From positions 1 through 64,000 of the forward strand of contig WGMK01000011.1 of NCBI GenBank assembly GCA_016125095.1: a DNA stretch of 64,000 bases, read 5' to 3'. The stretch is from Candidatus Hydrogenedens sp. (GTDB taxonomy: Bacteria > Hydrogenedentota > Hydrogenedentia > Hydrogenedentales > JAEUWI01). The position numbers were made by a program, and so were the translations under genes. Each line of letters opens with the position of its first letter. Positions within the stretch are counted from its first letter, which is position 1. The notes under the pieces are model-generated. The model did no database searches, was not told the DNA's origin, and saw only the letters and a list, made by a program, of their open reading frames with translations. Shown piece after piece: positions 24,920 to 33,698 of this stretch.

Positions 24920-25051
24920 TTATTTCAACACGGCGACGAGCGCCACGATCCACCGGAACAGGAACTCCACCAGGAAGTTGTTGATCTCGTCCTGCGTGGG
25001 GCCTTCGTCGGTCTGGGCGCGCTGCACCGATACGGTTCGAAGATGACGCAT
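24920..25051 (-). CDS. Short hydrophobic peptide, family member C (43 aa)
   Basis: 43 aa, beginning MRHLRTVSVQRAQTDEGPT, with an acidic middle (QDEINN) and a hydrophobic tail FLFRWIVALVAVLK. GGGAGA lies 7 nt before the ATG. It shares the 12-residue N-terminal pattern with members A and B (six positions identical in all three, the others conservative). The start lies 67 nt after the stop of the ABC permease gene. A TTGACA hexamer at 25111-25116 (minus strand) lies just upstream but no good -10 follows, so separate transcription is uncertain. Function unknown. Confidence 0.68.
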   Translation of the reverse strand: MRHLRTVSVQRAQTDEGPTQDEINNFLVEFLFRWIVALVAVLK

Positions 25052-25118
25052 GGCTTGTCTCCCGGAGTCGTTCCCGTTGCGCCGCTAGTGTGCGGGGCGG
25101 GGCGGGAAAATGTCAACG

Positions 25119-26330
25119 CTACTCGTAGCGCAGCGCCTCGACCGGATCCACGCTGGCGGCCTTCAGCGCCGGATACACGCCGAAGAACACGCCCACGGTG
25201 AGGCTGAAGAGGAAGGCAAGCGCGGCGGACCACAGCGAGATGCCGATGGGCAGCGTGGGATAGGCGATGCGGATGGCCAGCGTGCCGGCCGCGCCCAGCC
25301 CGATGCCCGTGAATCCCCCCAGCAGACTCAGTGTGACGGACTCGATGAGGAACTGCCAGCCGATGTCGGCCCGGCGCGCGCCCACGGCCTTGCGGATGCC
25401 CACCTCGCGGGTGCGTTCGCGCACCGACACCAGCATGATATTCATGATGCCGATGCCGCCCACCAGCAGCGAAATGGACGCGATGCCCACGAGCATCACG
25501 CGCAGCATGCCGAAGATACGGTCGAAGGTCTGGAGCATGCCGTCTTGGTCGGTGATGGTGAAGTCGTCGCTGCCGTCCAACGAGGACTGGATGATCTGCC
25601 GCACGGACTCCTCGGTGCGCGGCAGGTCTTCCTTGCTGCGCACGCCCACGAGCAGTTCCCAGAGTTCATCCTCGCCGCCCTTGAACATCTGCAGCGCGCT
25701 AGGCAGCGGAATCACGATCAGGTCGCCGAGGTCGATACCCAGCGCCATGCCGCGTTCCTCGAAGATGCCGATGATCATGTGCTTCGTGCCGTTTACGGTC
25801 ACGGTCTGGTACAGCGCCTGGTCGTTGCCGAACAGCTCGCGCTTGAGGGTCGTGCCGATGATGCAGACCTTCTTGTTCTTGTCCACGTCTTCTTCCGAAA
25901 TGAACCGGCCGATCTGCGTGAACAGCTGGCGGATGGTGTCGAAGTCGGGCGTCGTGCCGATGCACAGCACGTTGCGCTGGCGGTTGCCGTATTTCACGGC
26001 CGCCAGCCCCACCGAATTCGCCGCCGTGCCGGTAACGCCCTCGCCCTTGCGCTTGATGGTCTCCGCAATGCGCGAGGTTAGCTTCTTGTGGCTGCCTGCG
26101 GTAATCGGAATCAGGCCGGTCGTCTGCTGCTTGCCGGGCGTCACGATAAGCACGTTGCTGCCCATCACCGCGAATTCTTTGGCCACATAAGCCTGCGCCG
26201 ACTCGCCGAAGGCCACGAGCAGAATCACCGACATCACGCCGATGATCACCCCGAGCGTGGTGAGGAAGCTGCGCACCTTGTTCTGCATGACGCTGCGCAG
26301 CGCGGTCAGCAGATATTCCATGGGCTGCAT
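25119..26330 (-). CDS. ABC transporter permease, MacB/FtsX type
   Basis: 403 aa from the ATG at 26330, which overlaps the adaptor stop as TAATG. One N-terminal membrane segment (FLTTLGVIIGVMSVILLVAF), a periplasmic MacB-PCD domain (about residues 45-275), then three C-terminal segments with MLVGIASISLLVGGIGIMNI, MLVSVRERTREVGIRKAVGA (the cytoplasmic coupling motif) and GVYPALKAASVDPVEALRYE. MacB-type permeases do not move substrate through the membrane but drive export from the periplasm through a mechanotransmission cycle. With the adaptor and ATPase genes it forms a MacAB-like tripartite exporter; an outer-membrane TolC partner is not in the window. Two short-peptide genes follow directly. 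Confidence 0.92.
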   Translation of the reverse strand: MQPMEYLLTALRSVMQNKVRSFLTTLGVIIGVMSVILLVAFGESAQAYVAKEFAVMGSNVLIVTPGKQQTTGLIPITAGSHKKLTSRIAETIKRKGEGVTGTAANSVGLAAVKYGNRQRNVLCIGTTPDFDTIRQLFTQIGRFISEEDVDKNKKVCIIGTTLKRELFGNDQALYQTVTVNGTKHMIIGIFEERGMALGIDLGDLIVIPLPSALQMFKGGEDELWELLVGVRSKEDLPRTEESVRQIIQSSLDGSDDFTITDQDGMLQTFDRIFGMLRVMLVGIASISLLVGGIGIMNIMLVSVRERTREVGIRKAVGARRADIGWQFLIESVTLSLLGGFTGIGLGAAGTLAIRIAYPTLPIGISLWSAALAFLFSLTVGVFFGVYPALKAASVDPVEALRYE

Positions 26331-27556
26331 TAGCGGCCGAGTTCCTCCACGACGGTAACCGGGGTTCCGTCTTCGAGTCCGAGCACGCCCACCGAGGTAA
26401 TCAGCATCTCGCCTTCCTTCAGGCCCGACACCACTTCCTGCCGCGACCAATTGCCGATGCCGAGTTCGACATCGCGGTGCGCGGCCTTGCCATCGATGAT
26501 GATGTAGGCGTACTGGTCGCGGATGAGCGACTCGCTCGGCGCGTATACCACGTCGTCCTTGCTGTCGGCGATGATGGTCACATCGGCCGACATGCCCGGA
26601 ATCAGCAGATCGCCCACGTCGTCGATATCCACCTTCACGTTCAGCGTGCGCGCCAGATCCTGGTTCGGCTGAATGAAGGGCGCGATGTAGGTGACCTTGC
26701 CCGAGAACGTGCGGTCGTTGTAGGCGTCCACCTCGATACGCACTGGCTGGCCGACCGACATGTCGGCGATGTTCGCCTCGTCGAAGGGCGCCTCGATGTA
26801 GAGGTGCGAATCATCCACGATATGCGCCACCGGCACGCCCATCGCCACGGCCTCGCCCTTTTCGAGAAACACCTTGGCCACGACGCCATCGAAGGGCGCG
26901 CGGATGATCGCCTTGCTTTCCATCGCCTCGGCCGCCTTCACGGCCGCGCGGAGCTGGTCCATCATCGCCTCGGCCGAGGCGATATCCTCGGCGCGCACCT
27001 CCGTCTCGCGGCCCGTGGCATTGGCGGCGGAAAAGGCTTCCTGCGCCACGCGCAGCGCCAGCGTCGCCTGTTCGAAATCGCTCTTGGAAATCGCCTCGCG
27101 CTCGGCCAGCGGCTTCACGCGCTCGAATTCCGCGCGGGCCGCATCCAGCTGCGCGGCCGCCTGGCGGGCCTGCGTGCCGGTGACGGATTCGCTGATGGAC
27201 TCCGCGATCTTCGCCTGGGAAAGACGCGCTTCGCCCATGCGCAGGTTCGCCTGCGCCAGTTCCACCTGCGCGGACAGCTCGGCGTGTTCGAGTTCCACCA
27301 GCAGCTGCCCCGCCGTCACGCGGTCGCCGTCCTTCACGTGGACTTCCTTGATGGTGCCGATGGCACCCACGGCCAGCATGGCGCGCTGTGCCGGCATGAT
27401 CGTGCCCGAGGCGATGGCCGCAACCGTCTGTTCTACCGACCCACGCGCGACCGTGGCCGCCGTAACCTCAATGGGTTGTTCGCGGTTCAGCGCCCAGGCC
27501 ACGCCGCCCGCGATGCCCGCCAACACCAGCAGAATTAATGTTACGCGTATTGCCAT
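26330..27556 (-). CDS. Periplasmic adaptor (HlyD/MacA family)
   Basis: 408 aa. An N-terminal anchor (VTLILLVLAGIAGGVAWAL) is followed by a barrel-sandwich half (GTIKEVHVKDGDRVTAGQLL), a long helical hairpin at about residues 95-215 (LAQANLRMGEARLSQAKIAE and on to the second helix), the second lipoyl half (IRAPFDGVVAKVFLEKGEAV) and beta-barrel and membrane-proximal domains. It would bridge the MacB-like permease and an outer-membrane duct. It starts inside the ATPase gene (16-nt overlap) and ends overlapping the permease start. Confidence 0.92.
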   Translation of the reverse strand: MAIRVTLILLVLAGIAGGVAWALNREQPIEVTAATVARGSVEQTVAAIASGTIMPAQRAMLAVGAIGTIKEVHVKDGDRVTAGQLLVELEHAELSAQVELAQANLRMGEARLSQAKIAESISESVTGTQARQAAAQLDAARAEFERVKPLAEREAISKSDFEQATLALRVAQEAFSAANATGRETEVRAEDIASAEAMMDQLRAAVKAAEAMESKAIIRAPFDGVVAKVFLEKGEAVAMGVPVAHIVDDSHLYIEAPFDEANIADMSVGQPVRIEVDAYNDRTFSGKVTYIAPFIQPNQDLARTLNVKVDIDDVGDLLIPGMSADVTIIADSKDDVVYAPSESLIRDQYAYIIIDGKAAHRDVELGIGNWSRQEVVSGLKEGEMLITSVGVLGLEDGTPVTVVEELGR

Positions 27557-28272
27557 ACCCCGTCCTTCTTCGCTCCGCGTTCGTCATTCAGGATGTTGCC
27601 ATCGCGGAACGTGATAATCCGCCGCGCATGTTCGGCCACGTCGCGCTCGTGCGTCACCATCACGATGGTGTGCCCGGTCGCGTTGAGTTCGTCGAAAAGC
27701 TGCAGGATGCTCTGCCCGCTCTTGGTGTCCAGATTGCCGGTCGGTTCGTCGGCGAAGACGATCGACGGCTTGTTCACCAGCGCGCGGGCGATGGCCACGC
27801 GCTGCCGCTGGCCGCCCGAAAGCTCGTTTGGCCGGTGGTCCAGGCGCTCGCCCAGACCCACCGCCACCAGCGCCTCGGTGGCACGCCGGATGCGCTCCTT
27901 GCGCGGCACCCCGTCGTAGAGCATCGGCAACTCGACATTGGCGAGCGCCGTCGAGCGCGGCAGCAGGTTGAAGTTCTGGAACACGAAGCCCATCTCTTCA
28001 TTGCGCAGCTTCGCCAGCTGGGCCTCGGAATAGGTGCTTACCGGCTGGCCCTTGAGGTAGTAGGTGCCCTTGGTCGGACGCGAGAGGCAGCCGAGGATGT
28101 CGAGGAAGGTGGTCTTGCCGGAGCCTGAGGGCCCCATGATGGCCGCGTAGGTGCCCTGCTCGATCTCGAGATTTACGCCGTCCAAAGCGCGCACCTCGGC
28201 GTCCCCCATGCGGTACACCTTGTGCAGATTCTCTACTCGGATCAACTCGTTTTGCGAGACGACGGCTGGCAT
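27541..28272 (-). CDS. ABC transporter ATP-binding protein (MacB/LolD type)
   Basis: 243 aa. Walker A GPSGSGKTTFLDILGCLSRP (about residues 47-66), Q-loop FVFQNFNLLPRSTALANVEL, signature LSGGQRQRVAIARAL, Walker B PSIVFADEPTGNLD and H-loop MVTHERDVAEHARRI. These are the standard marks of the MacB/LolD/FtsE branch. Its gene is the first of the three-gene exporter operon (ATPase, adaptor, permease). The substrate is unknown; the short peptides at the operon's 3' end are candidates only by position. Confidence 0.94.
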   Translation of the reverse strand: MPAVVSQNELIRVENLHKVYRMGDAEVRALDGVNLEIEQGTYAAIMGPSGSGKTTFLDILGCLSRPTKGTYYLKGQPVSTYSEAQLAKLRNEEMGFVFQNFNLLPRSTALANVELPMLYDGVPRKERIRRATEALVAVGLGERLDHRPNELSGGQRQRVAIARALVNKPSIVFADEPTGNLDTKSGQSILQLFDELNATGHTIVMVTHERDVAEHARRIITFRDGNILNDERGAKKDGVWQYA

Positions 28273-28332
28273 AAGGCGCAGAGCATACCACAGCGGCCGC
28301 GCGGTTCACAGCATCGCGCGGGACAAAAGCAA

Positions 28333-28364
28333 CCGGGGCCGCCGGCAGATACCAGCGGCCCCGG
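28333..28364 (-). terminator. Rho-independent terminator after the first metalloprotease gene
   Basis: Stem CCGGGGCCGC/GCGGCCCCGG (28333-28342 with 28355-28364) around a 12-nt loop. On the minus strand it is followed by TTGCTTTTG. It separates the metalloprotease gene from the ABC exporter operon. Confidence 0.7.
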
Positions 28365-28384
28365 GAAGAGTCGAGCTAATCCGA

Positions 28385-29842
28385 TTAGCGGCGGCGACGG
28401 AGACCAGAGCCACCGGCAATCGCCACGGCCGCCGCCAGGGCGGACAAGCCAAACATGCTGCCCACCGGAAGCGAACCCAGCGGCACCACCGTAAGGGAGA
28501 ACGGCGGCGACGTGACGACGGCCTTGGCCGCTGTGGTCACGCGCACGCGGTAATCGCCCGAATCGGAGATCTGCAGGTTGGTCTTTACGAGGCCCGGGTT
28601 TACTGCACCGCCGATATCGGCGTTGTCCTTGGTCCACTGGTAGCCCAGCGCTGCGCCGGTCACATTGGCGAGGAAGGTGATGTTGTCGCCTTCTTCCTTC
28701 AGGTTCGACTGCGCGGACACGAACACGGTCACCGGATCCGGCTCTCCCTCGGTCGCGCCTTCGCCCTCGCCCTCGGCCACGGCGTTGGGGTCTTCGGTGT
28801 TCACATAACCGATATCGACCAGCGCGCCGATTTCCATCGCCGTGTAGTTGCGGCGCTGCGTGCCGATGATGATCGAGTGCTCCATGACCGCGCCGCCCAC
28901 GATGTTCGAGGTATCGAAGTGCGACAGGCTGCTGCCCTGGATGAAGCCGTCCGGCGTCCCATCACCGTCGCCACCCGGCACGCGGGGGTCATCGCCCGGA
29001 TTCAGCGCGCTCGGCGCAAATACGCCGGGGGCCACACCGGACTGATTGTAGTTCGCGCGGGCCTGCGTACCCGTGAAGAACAGGTTATTGCTCTTCAGGG
29101 CGGCCGACGTGCCGGAGAACGCAGGATTCCACAGCGCCGTACCCGGATCACCCAGGCGCGTCAGTTGAGAGAACTTGGTCTGGGCGCCGCCGGGAATCAG
29201 ACTCGCACCGCTCGGACCCGACAACGAAGCAATACCCAGTCCATGCGTGAATTCGTGCAGCATGACCGAAACGAAATCGACTTGGCTCACGGTCGGAGCA
29301 TTGGTCGTGAAATTCCAATTGAAACTAAAATCCACCGTGGTCTGAATTTCGGGAGAAGACGCGAAGGGCTTGGTGCCGGTCAGCAGCCGCTGCTGGCAGG
29401 TGCCTCCCTGAAACCCGCCACCGGTACTGTAAAACGTACCGGCGGTTGCAAGAAAGCTGGTGCCGCTATTCAGGGAGAGGTTAAAAAGGACATCCAGCGT
29501 GCCGGTCTCATTCAGCGAAGCCGAAATGATGTCGAGGGCATCCTTCACGCGGGCGCGGGCCGCCGTGCCATTCGGGCCGTTGAAGCCGGCCCCGGTCGCT
29601 TGGCGCACGTCTTCGTAAAACAAATTGAAGGTAATGCCGTTGCTGGTGTGGGTTTCGGTCGGCGACCCGAAGTCCGTAAAGGCCTTGGAATCGGAGTCCA
29701 TTTCGACCACCTCGCCGGTGTGGCCGTAAAGCAGATAGATCGGCTCCGCCACGGCGGTTCCGGCCAATCCGCTGCCGAGCAGCGTGATTCCCGCGGCGGC
29801 CAATACGCGCTCGCAGGACCTCCCCAGTTTCCCTCGCATCAT
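28385..29842 (-). CDS. Secreted HExxH metalloprotease with Ig-like domain and C-terminal sorting-like tail (paralogue 1)
   Basis: 485 aa from the ATG at 29842 (GAGGAG 9 nt upstream). Signal peptide to about residue 32. Zinc motif HEFTHGLGIAS starts at His196; the third metzincin His (HExxHxxGxxH) is replaced by Ser, and a conserved HFDT further on may supply the ligand. It then has VMEHSIIIGTQRR and MEIGALVDIGYVN, an EGEGEGATEGEPDP linker, an Ig-like domain (DSGDYRVRV) and a C-terminal tail: GSLPVGS, a hydrophobic helix and LRRRR. The tail layout resembles PEP-CTERM-type sorting signals with LP in place of PEP. It is paralogous to the next gene. Substrate unknown. Confidence 0.8.
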   Translation of the reverse strand: MMRGKLGRSCERVLAAAGITLLGSGLAGTAVAEPIYLLYGHTGEVVEMDSDSKAFTDFGSPTETHTSNGITFNLFYEDVRQATGAGFNGPNGTAARARVKDALDIISASLNETGTLDVLFNLSLNSGTSFLATAGTFYSTGGGFQGGTCQQRLLTGTKPFASSPEIQTTVDFSFNWNFTTNAPTVSQVDFVSVMLHEFTHGLGIASLSGPSGASLIPGGAQTKFSQLTRLGDPGTALWNPAFSGTSAALKSNNLFFTGTQARANYNQSGVAPGVFAPSALNPGDDPRVPGGDGDGTPDGFIQGSSLSHFDTSNIVGGAVMEHSIIIGTQRRNYTAMEIGALVDIGYVNTEDPNAVAEGEGEGATEGEPDPVTVFVSAQSNLKEEGDNITFLANVTGAALGYQWTKDNADIGGAVNPGLVKTNLQISDSGDYRVRVTTAAKAVVTSPPFSLTVVPLGSLPVGSMFGLSALAAAVAIAGGSGLRRRR

Positions 29843-30069
29843 TTTTGATTTCTCCTCGCTGGTTGCTAAAAAGCCAATGATTCGATCGACGAGTACCGGG
29901 AGAGGAAAGTACAGGACTCCGCGATGCTGCTCCCCATGCAACACGAAAACGCGAATTTCCCCGATCCCTGCAGTGTCGTCTGCCTCAACACGTCTCAGAA
30001 ACTTGCCGTAATTATCGCCTAAGGTGCGTATTTCGTCAAGGCGCATGCGGACCCTGCGCTGTAAGCAGT

Positions 30070-31581
30070 TCACCAATGGCGACTTACGATATCTTTTCTC
30101 TTCATTTGAAGCCGGTGCAGTCCCATGCCCAGCATCGCGAGCAGCAGCGCCGCCGTCGTGAAGGTTCCAAGCGGCAGGCCACCCGCTTCCACCACGGTGA
30201 TCGGGATCTCGTTGCTCACGAGAGAGGCCTTTGCACCGTACTCTACCTGCACGCGATACCGGCCGCTGTCTGCAGGCGTAAGCGCGGGAATGGTCAACTG
30301 TTTATCGGTTCCCGTGGCCAGGGGCGTTCCATCCCGCAGCCAGGTGTAAACGCCCGCGGGGCCCAGTGCCGTGAGTTCGAAGGTCTGGCCAACCTCGTAG
30401 TATCCCCCGCGCCCCTGAATGGCGAAGCAGGCCACGCCATCGCCGCCGCATTCGCCGCAGTCGTCGGTCACCAGCCCGCTGGCGGGCACGCCGTCGCAGC
30501 CGAAGCAGGTATCGCCTGCTCCGCGGCATTCGCCGCATACGTCGAGTTCCCCGGTGAGACCATCGCACCCCGGCATCACGGGGTCGGCAGCATTGGCATA
30601 ACCGATGTCACGAAGCGCGCCGATTTCGAGGGGCTGGTAGCGGCGCAGGGTGCGTCCCGACGAGATGGCGTGCTCCATGACCACGGGCCCGCCGGCGATT
30701 TCGCCCGTGTCGAAATGCGTGGCGCTGCTGCCCACGAGGAAGAACCCCGGCGCATAGACGCCCGGGAAAATACCGCCCTGGTCGTAGCCGATGCCGGTCT
30801 GCGCACCCGCAAGAAACAGGTCGGCGCTGACCGTGTCGCTTGGTTCGCCCTGATAAGCCGGAGGCGAGCCGGCGAACAAATGTGTACCGGTCGCGCCGCG
30901 GATAAGCAGGCTGTCCCAAACGGAGAACCCCGTGGTGCCCGGATCGCAGGGCGTGAGCAGGCTGTTGCCGTTGCGGTCGGTCAGGCCGAGCATGCCGATG
31001 CCGTGCGTGATTTCATGGAGCAATATGGTCTGCAGATCGTAGGTGCCGCTGGGCGCATTGCCCGCGCCGCTGTGATACGGAAAGTCGAAATTGAACTGGA
31101 TGAAGATGTCCTCGTCGCCGGGGCTGGCCTTGACGCCCGTGCGGATGCGCTCGTAGGCCCAGCCGTTGGTGAAGTCCGCGCTGCACTCGAAGCCCGTGCC
31201 GCCACGCGCGAGAAAGGAACCGGGCGCAGGATTCTCGGGCGTGTGGAAGGTCTCGCCGACCAGCAGGTCCAATTCGCCGGTCTCATTAAGCACGCTGGAG
31301 ATATACGTCACGCAATCCATCAGGCGTAGCCGGCATTGTGCGCCGGTCACCGGATCGTCGAAGCCGAGGCCGGTCGCGTTCGCCACGTCCTCGTAGTAAA
31401 GATTCCACGTGAGCCCGCTCGAGGTGACGACGTCGGGCGGTCCGGGCGGCAGGGCCTTGGCGCCGGGCACCACGGGCGTTATGGAATCATGCGTGACGCG
31501 GTAGCTCTGGGCCGCGGCCGCCGTACACAGCAGCAGCCATGCCCCGAAAACGCCCCCCAGCGTTCTGCCTCGACCCGTCAT
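30070..31581 (-). CDS. Secreted HExxH metalloprotease with Cys-rich linker, Ig-like domain and C-terminal tail (paralogue 2)
   Basis: 503 aa; GGAGG 9 nt before the ATG. Signal peptide to about residue 24. Zinc motif HEITHGIGMLG starts at His189, again without the third metzincin His. The conserved block SATHFDTGEIAGGPVVMEHA and LEIGALRDIGYANAADP matches paralogue 1. A Cys-rich linker (DVCGECRGAGDTCFGCDG, then DDCGECGGDGVAC) resembles Ca-binding DxCGxCxGD repeats. An Ig-like domain (DSGRYRVQV) and a tail GGLPLGTF, hydrophobic helix, HRLQMKRKDIVSRHW follow. The 227-nt gap before paralogue 1 (29843-30069) shows no other gene, so the two may be transcribed separately. Confidence 0.8.
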   Translation of the reverse strand: MTGRGRTLGGVFGAWLLLCTAAAAQSYRVTHDSITPVVPGAKALPPGPPDVVTSSGLTWNLYYEDVANATGLGFDDPVTGAQCRLRLMDCVTYISSVLNETGELDLLVGETFHTPENPAPGSFLARGGTGFECSADFTNGWAYERIRTGVKASPGDEDIFIQFNFDFPYHSGAGNAPSGTYDLQTILLHEITHGIGMLGLTDRNGNSLLTPCDPGTTGFSVWDSLLIRGATGTHLFAGSPPAYQGEPSDTVSADLFLAGAQTGIGYDQGGIFPGVYAPGFFLVGSSATHFDTGEIAGGPVVMEHAISSGRTLRRYQPLEIGALRDIGYANAADPVMPGCDGLTGELDVCGECRGAGDTCFGCDGVPASGLVTDDCGECGGDGVACFAIQGRGGYYEVGQTFELTALGPAGVYTWLRDGTPLATGTDKQLTIPALTPADSGRYRVQVEYGAKASLVSNEIPITVVEAGGLPLGTFTTAALLLAMLGMGLHRLQMKRKDIVSRHW

Positions 31582-31622
31582 GCCATCCGTCCTCCGGAGT
31601 CATGATACCCGACTCCTGCCGA

Positions 31623-33698
31623 TTATGCCGCCACGGCCTTTTCACGGCGCGGCCATTGCAGGCCGAGCGCCGCCGCATAGCAGGCGACACCCGCCGCGCG
31701 CCAGACCCATTTGTTCTCGAAGGGCGCGGTCTGCAGCACTTCGAAAATGCGCACGAGAATCAGCGGCTGCAGCAGAAACAGTGCCGCAGCCAGCAGCAGC
31801 AGGCCCTCGTGCATCCGGTTCGGCGCGAGGGTGTAGCCCTGCAGCAGCGCCGCGAAGGCCAGCATGCCGACCACACCGCATCCGGCCACGGCGGCGATCA
31901 TCAGCGGGCTGTGGATATCGATGAGCAGCAGGTCGGTGTTGAAGAAGAACATGAAGGGCAGAATGGCCGTCCGCATGTCGTAGGTGAAGGCCTGGATACC
32001 CGTGCGGATGGGATCGGTCTTGGCAATCGCCGCGCCCGCGTAAGCGGCCAGCCCCACCGGCGGCGTGTCGTCGGCCAGAATGCCGAAGTAAAACACGAAC
32101 AGATGCGCGGCGATGATGGGCGCCGGGAAACCCGCCTTTTCGGCCAGCGACGTAATCACGCTCGCCGTGAGCGAGGCCATGACGATGTAGTTGGCCGTGG
32201 TAGGCAGCCCCATACCCAGCAGCAGCGAGGCCACCGCCGTCATGAACAGGATGGCGTAGATATTATCGCCCGCGACGCTGTAGACGATTTCGGTAATCGC
32301 CTGGCCGGGGCCGAGGCTGACGACGCCGACGATAATGCCCGCCGCCGCCACCGCCACACCGATGCCCATCATGTTCTTGCCGCCGCTGACGAGGCTCTCC
32401 CAAAGCTCGACGGCGGTCTTTTTCAGGGCCGCTTGCGCGCCGTCGCCCGCCCGCAGGCCGGACCAGAGGTTGTGCAGCAGCACCATGGCCGCTAGCGCGC
32501 CGATGGCCCAGAATGCGGAGATCTCCGGCGAGAGGCGTAGCACGGTGAGCAGGTACACCAGCAGGCCCAGCGGCACGAGGAAGTGGATGCCCGAGCGGAA
32601 GGTGGCCCAGAACGGCGGCAGATCCTCGCGCGGCACGCCCTTGAGCCCGAGCTTGCAGGCCTCGAGATGCGTGATGTAGAGCAGCCCGACGTAGGCGAGG
32701 AGGGCGGGAATTGCGGCGGCGCGCACCACCTCGATGTAGGGCACGTTGCAGTATTCGGCCATGATGAAGGCCGCCGCGCCCATGATGGGCGGCATGAGCT
32801 GGCCGTTCACGCTCGAGGCCACTTCGATGGCGGCCGCCTTCTGCGCCGGATAACCGGAACGCTTCATCATGGGAATCGTGAACGTGCCGGTGGTCACGAC
32901 GTTGGCGATGCTGGAACCGGAGACCATGCCGGTGAAGCCGCTGGCCAGCACGGCCGCTTTGGCCGGCCCGCCCCGGAAACGGCCCAGCGCCGAGATGGAC
33001 AGCTTGACGAAATACTCGCCGCCGCCGGTGCGATCAAGCATCGCCCCCAGCAGCACGAAGAGGTAGACCATCGACGCGGACACATAGAGCGGCACGCCAT
33101 ACACGCCCTCGGTGCTGAGCGTGAGCTGCCCCACGAGCCGGTCGAGCGGCACGGCCTTGAACGCGAGCAGCATGGGCATGTGCTCGGCGAAGGTGGCGTA
33201 GAGCAGGAACAGCGTGGCGACGATGGGCAGCGCGGGTCCCAACGCGCGGCGGGCGGCCTCGAGCAGAAACACCAGGAGCGCCGCGCCCGCGATGATGTCG
33301 CGCGGAAGGGGCCGGCCCGTGCGCGCGGCGATGCCTTCGTAATCCAGCAGAAAGTACGCCGCAGCGAGTGCGGCTACGGCCGCCAGCACATAGTCCGGCC
33401 AGGGAATGCGCGACTTCTCGCCCAGGAAACGCAGCGGCTTGGGCAGCGGCAGTTTCTTGATGGCCGGGAAACTGAGATAGACCAGCGCGATGGCGAAGAC
33501 CAGGTGGACGGCACGGATGGTCACGTCGTTCAAGATGACGAAGTACGGCAGGGAAAGCTGGAACAGCGACCACAACGCAGCCAGCACGGGGATGAGCCAG
33601 CGCGCGGGCCCCTGGGTGCGCGCGCCGTATTCCATTTCCTCGGCCATGCGGTGCGCCTCGACAGCACCCGCCTCGGCCGGCAACTCCTCTTGCGACAT
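31623..33698 (-). CDS. TRAP transporter permease, fused small and large subunits (4TM/12TM)
   Basis: 691 aa, the size of fused DctQM-type permeases used with TAXI-type receptors. The N-terminal part (about residues 35-200) holds the small-subunit-like helices. The rest carries large-subunit features: GSSIANVVTTGTFTIPMMKR, EVASSVNGQLMPPIMGAAAF, LLLGMGLPTTANYIVMASLT and FGILADDTPPVGLAAYAGAA. It drives ion-coupled uptake of organic acids or similar solutes. No TAXI solute receptor gene lies in the window, so it must be elsewhere or upstream organisation differs. It starts immediately after the alpha/beta hydrolase stop, with GGAG seven nt upstream. Confidence 0.92.
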   Translation of the reverse strand: MSQEELPAEAGAVEAHRMAEEMEYGARTQGPARWLIPVLAALWSLFQLSLPYFVILNDVTIRAVHLVFAIALVYLSFPAIKKLPLPKPLRFLGEKSRIPWPDYVLAAVAALAAAYFLLDYEGIAARTGRPLPRDIIAGAALLVFLLEAARRALGPALPIVATLFLLYATFAEHMPMLLAFKAVPLDRLVGQLTLSTEGVYGVPLYVSASMVYLFVLLGAMLDRTGGGEYFVKLSISALGRFRGGPAKAAVLASGFTGMVSGSSIANVVTTGTFTIPMMKRSGYPAQKAAAIEVASSVNGQLMPPIMGAAAFIMAEYCNVPYIEVVRAAAIPALLAYVGLLYITHLEACKLGLKGVPREDLPPFWATFRSGIHFLVPLGLLVYLLTVLRLSPEISAFWAIGALAAMVLLHNLWSGLRAGDGAQAALKKTAVELWESLVSGGKNMMGIGVAVAAAGIIVGVVSLGPGQAITEIVYSVAGDNIYAILFMTAVASLLLGMGLPTTANYIVMASLTASVITSLAEKAGFPAPIIAAHLFVFYFGILADDTPPVGLAAYAGAAIAKTDPIRTGIQAFTYDMRTAILPFMFFFNTDLLLIDIHSPLMIAAVAGCGVVGMLAFAALLQGYTLAPNRMHEGLLLLAAALFLLQPLILVRIFEVLQTAPFENKWVWRAAGVACYAAALGLQWPRREKAVAA

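Noticed and set aside
25088..25116. Promoter upstream of short peptide C (TTGACA at 25111-25116)
   Set aside because: The -35 is perfect but no acceptable -10 lies at 16-19 nt, so it was not listed as a promoter.
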